Origin: DASUPK01 sp963821705
GTDB taxonomy: Bacteria > Actinomycetota > Thermoleophilia > Solirubrobacterales > 70-9
Reading direction: 5' to 3'
NCBI GenBank assembly: GCA_963821705.1
Contig: CAWGEV010000007.1
Location: 1 to 64,000 of the forward strand
DNA length: 64,000 bases
Shown here piece after piece: positions 58,176-64,000 of the stretch (within the stretch, counting starts at the first letter, position 1; every line of letters starts with the position of its first letter). Position numbers and translations under genes: made by a program. Under the pieces are notes generated by a model that saw only the letters and a program-made list of their open reading frames with translations, made no database searches and was not told where the DNA came from.

Positions 58176-58558
58176 TAGCCCTCACCTCGCATCAGGTAGG
58201 ACTCCAGCAGGTGCGCCGCCGCGAGCGAGTCCCGGTCGGCCTGAGCTCCCTCGCGGGCGCTTCGATCCGCCATTCTGGTCGTGAGCCGCTCGTCATAGGT
58301 CTCCACAGGAACGTCCAGGAGCTCCGTGAGTTGCGCCGCGAAAGCCCGGCTGACAGCGGCCTGCTCGCCCTCCTCCCCGCCCAGGGTGGTGGGCAACCCG
58401 ACGATCACGCGCTCGGCTCCCTCCTCGGCCACCAGCTCAGCGACCGCCGCAGGATCGGGCGGCTCGATCGCGGCCAGCGGCCGCGCGAGGGTCCCGGTCG
58501 GGTCGGAGATCGCAGCGCCGCAGCGGGCGGTGCCGTAATCGAGAGCGAGCACCCGCAA
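58175..58558 (-). CDS. ruvX: RuvX/YqgF-family pre-16S rRNA nuclease
   Basis: 127 residues, RNase H fold. VLALDYGTARCGAAISDPTGTLARPL has the first metal Asp; ERVIVGLPTTLGGEEGEQAAVSRAFA and YDERLTTRMADR carry the conserved Glu and Thr/Arg; the last Asp lies in ADRDSLAAAHLLESYL. It matures the 5' end of 16S rRNA and may act on Holliday junctions. TTG start 4 nt after the oppF stop; mltG begins at the last base of its stop. ruvX-mltG-aroE is a common gene order. Confidence 0.92.
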   Translation of the reverse strand: MRVLALDYGTARCGAAISDPTGTLARPLAAIEPPDPAAVAELVAEEGAERVIVGLPTTLGGEEGEQAAVSRAFAAQLTELLDVPVETYDERLTTRMADRSAREGAQADRDSLAAAHLLESYLMRGEG

Positions 58559-58562
58559 GAAA

Positions 58563-59651
<1,089 letters not shown>

Positions 59652-59652
59652 C

Positions 59653-60693
59653 TCAGGCGACCGCCTCAGGGGACTCGAGCCCGATCCGTCCCTCGACCTC
59701 GCGGAGCTCCTTCTTGTCCTTGGGATCGAGCCAGCAGCGGTCGGCGTGGCCCTTCGCCCTGGCGACGCGCTGCTCGAGCGCGGGCAGGTCTCCGCACTTC
59801 TCGAAGGCGTGCGGGCAGCGCGGCCGGAAACGACAGCCGGGCGGAGGCGCCAGCAGGGACGGCGGCTGCCCGCCGATCTGCGGGAGGCGCTCCGGGCGCT
59901 CCTGGTCGAGTCGCGTCAGGGAGCCCATCAGTCCCCACGTGTACGGGTGCTGGGGGTCGTAGAAGATCTCATCGAGCGAGCCCTGCTCCACGATCTGGCC
60001 CGCGTACATCACCGCGACGCGGTCCGCGATCTCCGCCACCACACCGAGATCGTGGGTGATCAGGATCACCGAGAGACCGTGCTCCTGGTTCAGGTCCCGG
60101 AGCAGCTCGATGATCTGCGCCTGGATCGTCACGTCGAGCGCGGTGGACGGCTCGTCGGCGATCAGGACCGCCGGCTCCAGCGCCAGGGCCATCGCGATCA
60201 TCGCTCGCTGGCGCATCCCCCCCGAGTACTCGAAGGGATAGTGGTCTGCCCGCCGCTCCGGATCCGGGATCCCCACCGACCCGAGGGCCTCGATGGCCTT
60301 GCGGCGCGCCGCCGCCTTGTTCATGTCGCGGTGGGCGAGGATCGCCTCGATGATCTGGTCGCCGATCTTCTGGACCGGGTTGAAGGACGACATCGGGTCC
60401 TGGAAGACCATCGCGATCCGATCCCCCCGGATCGCCTCCAGCTCCTCCGCGCTCGCGGTGGTGAGCTCCTTGCCCTGGTAGCGCACCGACCCCGTGATGC
60501 GCGAGTTGGTCCCGCGGGTCAGGCCGAGGATCGTCATCGCGGTGACGGACTTTCCGCACCCCGACTCGCCGACCACGCTCAAGACCTCCCCGGCCTCGAG
60601 CGAGAACGAGACCCCGTCGACGGCGTGCACGGTCCCCTCGTCGGTCGCGAAGTCGACCTTCAGGTCCTCGATCTCGAGCAGTGGTCCCGCCAT
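59653..60693 (-). CDS. oppD: Oligopeptide ABC transporter ATP-binding protein OppD
   Basis: 346 residues. GESGCGKSVTAMTILGL (Walker A), MVFQDPMSSFNPVQKIG (Q loop), EYSGGMRQRAMIAMAL (signature), VLIADEPSTALDVT (Walker B) and LITHDLGVVAEIAD (H loop). The Cys-containing C-terminus (CRFRPRCPHAFEKC...RCW) is the oligopeptide/dipeptide extension. The ATG at 60693 follows the oppB stop by 5 nt. Upstream open sequence in the same frame belongs to oppB's shifted frame. Confidence 0.95.
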   Translation of the reverse strand: MAGPLLEIEDLKVDFATDEGTVHAVDGVSFSLEAGEVLSVVGESGCGKSVTAMTILGLTRGTNSRITGSVRYQGKELTTASAEELEAIRGDRIAMVFQDPMSSFNPVQKIGDQIIEAILAHRDMNKAAARRKAIEALGSVGIPDPERRADHYPFEYSGGMRQRAMIAMALALEPAVLIADEPSTALDVTIQAQIIELLRDLNQEHGLSVILITHDLGVVAEIADRVAVMYAGQIVEQGSLDEIFYDPQHPYTWGLMGSLTRLDQERPERLPQIGGQPPSLLAPPPGCRFRPRCPHAFEKCGDLPALEQRVARAKGHADRCWLDPKDKKELREVEGRIGLESPEAVA

Positions 60694-60698
60694 CTCGC

Positions 60699-61650
60699 CT
60701 AGCCCTCCAACCTGATTCTCGGGTCGAGGACGGCATAGATGATGTCGACGATCGCGCTCAACACCACCACGAAGAACGCGCCGAACATCGTGATCACGAG
60801 CACGGGCGGCACGTCGAGCTGCTCGATCGCGGTCGCCGCGTACTGGCCGACGCCCTGGAGGTTGAAGACCGTCTCGGTGAGGATCGCCCCGCCGCCGATC
60901 ACCGCGGCGAAGTCGAGGCCGAAGAGCGAGACGACCGGGATCAGCGAGTTCCGCAGCACGTGGTGGATCAGGATGCGCCGCTCGCTCAGGCCCTTGGCTC
61001 GGGCGGTCCGAACGTAGTCCTCGTTGATCGTGTCCAGGATGTTGGATCGCAAGACCCTGGAATAGAAGCCGATGAAGAGCACCGACAGCACGAACCAGGG
61101 CAGGATCAGATGCGTGAACCATCCCCAGGGGTCCTGGGTTAACGGCACGTAGCCTCCTGCCGGGAAGATCGCGACCTTGTAGGCGAGCAGCCAGAGGACG
61201 AGCGCTCCGAGCAGGAAGACCGGCGTCGACACCCCGATCAGCGCGAGCACCGTCAGGCTCGTGTCGGTGAACTTGCCCGCCTTCACCGCGCTGATCACCC
61301 CGAAGAGGATCCCGAAGCCGAGCCAGATGATGCCCGCGCCGATCGCCAGCGACAGCGTGGCCGGCAGATCGCGCTTGATCTCGTCCTCGACGTTGATCTG
61401 CTGCTGGTAGGAGACGACTCGACCCGTCGAGGATCTTGCCCATGGTGATGAAGTACTGCTGCCAGATCGGCTTGTCGAAGCCCCAGTCCTTGCGGATCGC
61501 CTGGCGGGTCTCGGGCGTCGAGGTGCGGCCGCCGAGCCGCACCGCGGGATCTCCGTTCGGAATCGCCTGGAAGATCAGGAAGGTGAGGACGGAGATGGCG
61601 AACAGCACCCCGATCATCGCGAGCAGCCGGCGGACGATGAAGCGGGCCAT
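60699..61650 (-). pseudogene. oppB: Oligopeptide permease OppB, frameshifted
   Basis: ABC permease. The first part from ATG 61650 (ARFIVRRLLAMIGVLFAISVLTFLIFQAIPNGDPA...QQYFITMGKILDGS) is in one frame. The rest (VSYQQQINVEDEIKRDLPATLSLAIGAG...GLSERRILIHHVLRNSLIPVVSLFGLDFAAVIGG, with the EAA loop) is in another. They meet at about 61415-61426 in a TCGAGTC stretch, consistent with loss of a CG pair or gain of one base. All domains are present in the two frames. It is either a recent mutation that would break the transporter or an assembly error. The start overlaps the oppC stop (TGATG). Confidence 0.85.
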
Positions 61651-62702
61651 CAGTGCTCGATGCGCACCTCGGCGCGCGGATCGAGTGCGTCGCGGACGCC
61701 GTCACCGAAGACGTTGATCCCGAGCACCGCCAGGACGAGCATGCCTCCCGGGATCAGGGTGAGGTGCATCGCGCTCGGGATCAGCCGAATGCCCTCGCCG
61801 ATCATCGTGCCCCAGGACGGGTTCGGCGGCTGCACGCCGGCGCCGAGGAAGGAGAGAGCCGCCTCCAGCAGGATCGCGTTGGCGATCATCAGCGGGATGA
61901 AGACGATGACGCTCGAGGCGATGTTCGGGAGGATCTCCCGGAACATGATCCGCAGGTTCCCGGCACCCTGGGATCGGGCCGCCTCGACGAATTCCTTCTC
62001 GCGCAGGCTGAGCACCTGGCCCCGCAACGGCTTCGCCATGTAGGGCACGTAGACGACCCCGATGATGATCGCCGGGATCCAGAGTGAGGAGCCGTTGATC
62101 GTAAACAGGCCGAAGTCGAGGCCGCCCACGGCGAGCGCCGTGCCCAGCGCGATCCCGAGCAGGATCACCGGGAAGGCCCAGATCAGGTCCATCGTCCGGG
62201 AGAGGACACCGTCGACGAAGCCGCGGTAGTAGCCGGCGACGAGCGCGATGATCGTCGCGAACAGGCAGCTGATGAAGGTCGCGATGAATCCGATCTCGAG
62301 CGAGTTCCGGCCGCCGTAGAGCAGCCGGACGGCGACGTCCCGCCCGTTCGCGTCGGCGCCGAGAAGGAACTTGCCCGTCCAGGTCGGGCCGGTCGGGATG
62401 CCGCCCGGGGAGACGACGTCGGTCTCATGACCGCGGACGTTGATCGTCTCGGTGATGTGGTTCGCCGAGGGGGTCGTGTGCGCGATGTACTTCGCGTAGA
62501 GCGGCGCACACAGGCAGAGCACGACGATGAGCAGGAACATCCCGCCGAAGGCGAGCGCGGTCTTGTTGCGCCGCAGACGGCGGAGCGCCAGCCTGTACGG
62601 GCCGACGCCGCCCTCGCCCTGGACGGCGCTCGTGCCCAGGGGCACCTCCGGCTCCAGCGCTGCAGGAACCCCCGGGCTTGGAGCGGTCGGGTCTACTGCC
62701 AT
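61650..62702 (-). CDS. oppC: Oligopeptide permease OppC
   Basis: 350 residues. One N-terminal helix (about 52-72), a periplasmic loop with FLLGADANGRDVAVRLLYGGRNSLEIGFIA, then five helices. The EAA cytosolic loop is VEAARSQGAGNLRIMFREILPNI. The 44-residue Pro/Gly-rich N-terminus is longer than average. It pairs with OppB to form the membrane channel. Upstream, oppA ends 54 nt away; gene order oppA-oppC-oppB-oppD-oppF differs from the common A-B-C-D-F order. Confidence 0.94.
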   Translation of the reverse strand: MAVDPTAPSPGVPAALEPEVPLGTSAVQGEGGVGPYRLALRRLRRNKTALAFGGMFLLIVVLCLCAPLYAKYIAHTTPSANHITETINVRGHETDVVSPGGIPTGPTWTGKFLLGADANGRDVAVRLLYGGRNSLEIGFIATFISCLFATIIALVAGYYRGFVDGVLSRTMDLIWAFPVILLGIALGTALAVGGLDFGLFTINGSSLWIPAIIIGVVYVPYMAKPLRGQVLSLREKEFVEAARSQGAGNLRIMFREILPNIASSVIVFIPLMIANAILLEAALSFLGAGVQPPNPSWGTMIGEGIRLIPSAMHLTLIPGGMLVLAVLGINVFGDGVRDALDPRAEVRIEH

Positions 62703-62756
62703 GTCTCGACGGGGCGCCCTGGCACGCCCCGAATCATCCTCTGATCCGTTCTCTGT

Positions 62757-64000
62757 CTACTTCAGCTGCCAGGTGCTCCAATCGTTCAGGAACGTCGGCT
62801 GGACGACCGCAGAGCCGAAGTCGATCCGGTCGCTGAAGAACTTCGGCACCTGCTCCGAGCCGAACACCGCGACGTACGCCTTCTTCGCGGTGTACTCGTC
62901 GAGCGACTGCCACTGGCTGGCCACAGAGCCCAGATTCTGGGTCGGTGTCGGCTCGAGCTTCTTCACCTGCTGGTCGATGAACGGATCGCTCACGTTGCCG
63001 AAATTCTCATTGTTGACCGGCTGGATCGCATCCGTGGTCAGCAACAGATAGAAGTCGACGGGGTTCGGGAAATCCTGAATCCAGTCGGCGAAACCGGTCT
63101 GCGGATTCGTCTTCGCGTTCCCAATCGTCGGGAAGTACGTCGTGTCCGAGATCAGCTTCGGCGTCGCGTGGTAGCCGATCTTGTTCAGCAGGTCGGCGTA
63201 GTACTCGACGTACTGCGTCCGCGGCGCGCGCTGCTCGCCCCAGACCGTGACGTTCTGACCGGCCGTGCCCGACTGCTGCACGAGCTGCTGGGCCTTGGCG
63301 ATGTCGCCGTGGCCGTCAGCCGCGCCGTACGGGCATTGGCTGTCCGGATGCCCCGGGATGCCCTCGGGGATGAAGAAGCAGCCGGGCTGCAGGAAGCCGC
63401 TCGCCAGGCGCTGGAGCGCCGGACGGTCGATCGCCGTGTTGACCGCCTGCCGCGCCAGCTCGTTGTTGAACGGCGGGATCTGCGTGTTCAAGAAGAAATA
63501 GAACGTCGACGGAATCGTCACCGGCTCGAAGCGATCGCTCGCCTGTGACTGGATCTGGGGCACGATCGACGGCGGCAGCGTGTCGCCGGCATCGAAGTTG
63601 TCCGCCTGGTTGTTCAGGACCTGCTGGGCCGCCGTCTGGGTGTTCGACTGAATCGTCACGTTGATCCGGTCGAGGTGACCCACCGGGATGTCCGGAATGT
63701 TCAGGGCCGCGAACTTCGGGTTCTTGACGAGGCTGAACGACTTGTTCGGGACGATGTTCGTGACCATGTAGGCCCCGACGCCCGGGGGCATCGGGTCCTG
63801 GGTAATCGTGTGATCCGGAGTCCCGCACGGGACCAGACCCATTTCGGGGAACGCCAGCACGTTGGTGAAGGCGCCGTACGGCTTGACCAGCTGAATCGTG
63901 ATCTTGCCGCTGGCGTCGTCGGTGCTGATTCCGGAGATGCTGTTCGACTGGCCCTTGTCGAAGGCCGTTGCTCCCGCGACGTTGTCGGTGATGAAGCTCT
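62757..64000 (-). CDS. oppA: Peptide-binding protein OppA (SBP family 5), partial
   Basis: The frame stays open from its stop at 62757 to the window edge, giving at least 414 residues without the N-terminus. SBP_bac_5 features are NVLAFPEMGLVP, PPGVGAYMVTNIVPNKSFSLVKNPKF, FFLNTQIPPFNNELARQAVNTAIDRPAL, and DWIQDFPNPVDFYLLL near the C-terminus. It binds peptides or similar solutes outside the membrane and delivers them to OppBC. The signal peptide should lie beyond base 64000. As the first gene it probably carries the operon promoter outside the window. Confidence 0.92.
   Translation of the reverse strand, partial: SFITDNVAGATAFDKGQSNSISGISTDDASGKITIQLVKPYGAFTNVLAFPEMGLVPCGTPDHTITQDPMPPGVGAYMVTNIVPNKSFSLVKNPKFAALNIPDIPVGHLDRINVTIQSNTQTAAQQVLNNQADNFDAGDTLPPSIVPQIQSQASDRFEPVTIPSTFYFFLNTQIPPFNNELARQAVNTAIDRPALQRLASGFLQPGCFFIPEGIPGHPDSQCPYGAADGHGDIAKAQQLVQQSGTAGQNVTVWGEQRAPRTQYVEYYADLLNKIGYHATPKLISDTTYFPTIGNAKTNPQTGFADWIQDFPNPVDFYLLLTTDAIQPVNNENFGNVSDPFIDQQVKKLEPTPTQNLGSVASQWQSLDEYTAKKAYVAVFGSEQVPKFFSDRIDFGSAVVQPTFLNDWSTWQLK

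Overview
The window is high-GC DNA with dense genes, many 1-4 base stop/start overlaps and strong G/C preference at third codon positions. Gene content points to a deep-branching actinobacterium, most likely class Thermoleophilia (Solirubrobacterales-like). The main support is a tlyA-nadK-recN-steA-(membrane gene)-pyrG cluster with the same order as in mycobacteria, a fused shikimate kinase/dehydroquinate synthase, and many apparently leaderless genes preceded by a TANNNT box. Species cannot be fixed from sequence alone.

Layout. 1-5.9 kb: end of an unknown gene, a strong hairpin, tRNA-Met, a small membrane protein, an orphan Hpt protein, a thioredoxin-fold lipoprotein, an SDR, two glycosyltransferases and tRNA-Asn. 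5.9-17.5 kb: an HNH nuclease touching the tRNA-Asn, then dnaG, dgt (frameshifted), an SDR, recO, a P1 peptidase, mutM, xerD, a NUDIX hydrolase, a DUF3866 protein and an M20 peptidase. 17.5-26 kb: pyrG, a MraY/WecA-like transferase, steA, recN, an MFS exporter, nadK and tlyA. 26-34.7 kb: secreted and membrane proteins, a two-component system, a second MFS exporter and a sulfotransferase-TIGR03032 fusion. 34.7-39.7 kb: dxs, ispA, a small XseB-like protein, then HAD phosphatase, nusB and efp. 49.6-58.6 kb: pepP-aroQ-aroKB-aroC, prepilin peptidase, HtrA protease, aroE, mltG and ruvX. 58.6-64 kb: an Opp-type peptide ABC transporter (oppB frameshifted; oppA runs off the window).

The part that stands out is the accessory stretch between efp and pepP (about 39.8-49.5 kb), two housekeeping genes that often sit together. 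Its efp-proximal part is a mosaic. Up to three decayed copies of the efp promoter and first codons (two of them reading MIGTNQFSS and MISTNQFSNG after a TAGCCT box) lie in efp orientation at 41.4, 41.8 and, more weakly, 43.95 kb. Between and around them are a toxin/antitoxin-like pair, a SEC-C protein, a metal P-type ATPase, a truncated serine hydrolase, a 5'-truncated tRNA-Pro(GGG), a GH5-like protein that seems to lack its nucleophile, and two of three copies of a ~70-bp palindromic repeat. I interpret this as repeated integration at the 5' end of efp, with each event supplying a new promoter and start. No integrase remains in the window.

Two housekeeping genes (dgt, oppB) carry single frameshifts that could be real or assembly errors. 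Functions come from motifs and family knowledge; no database search was run.
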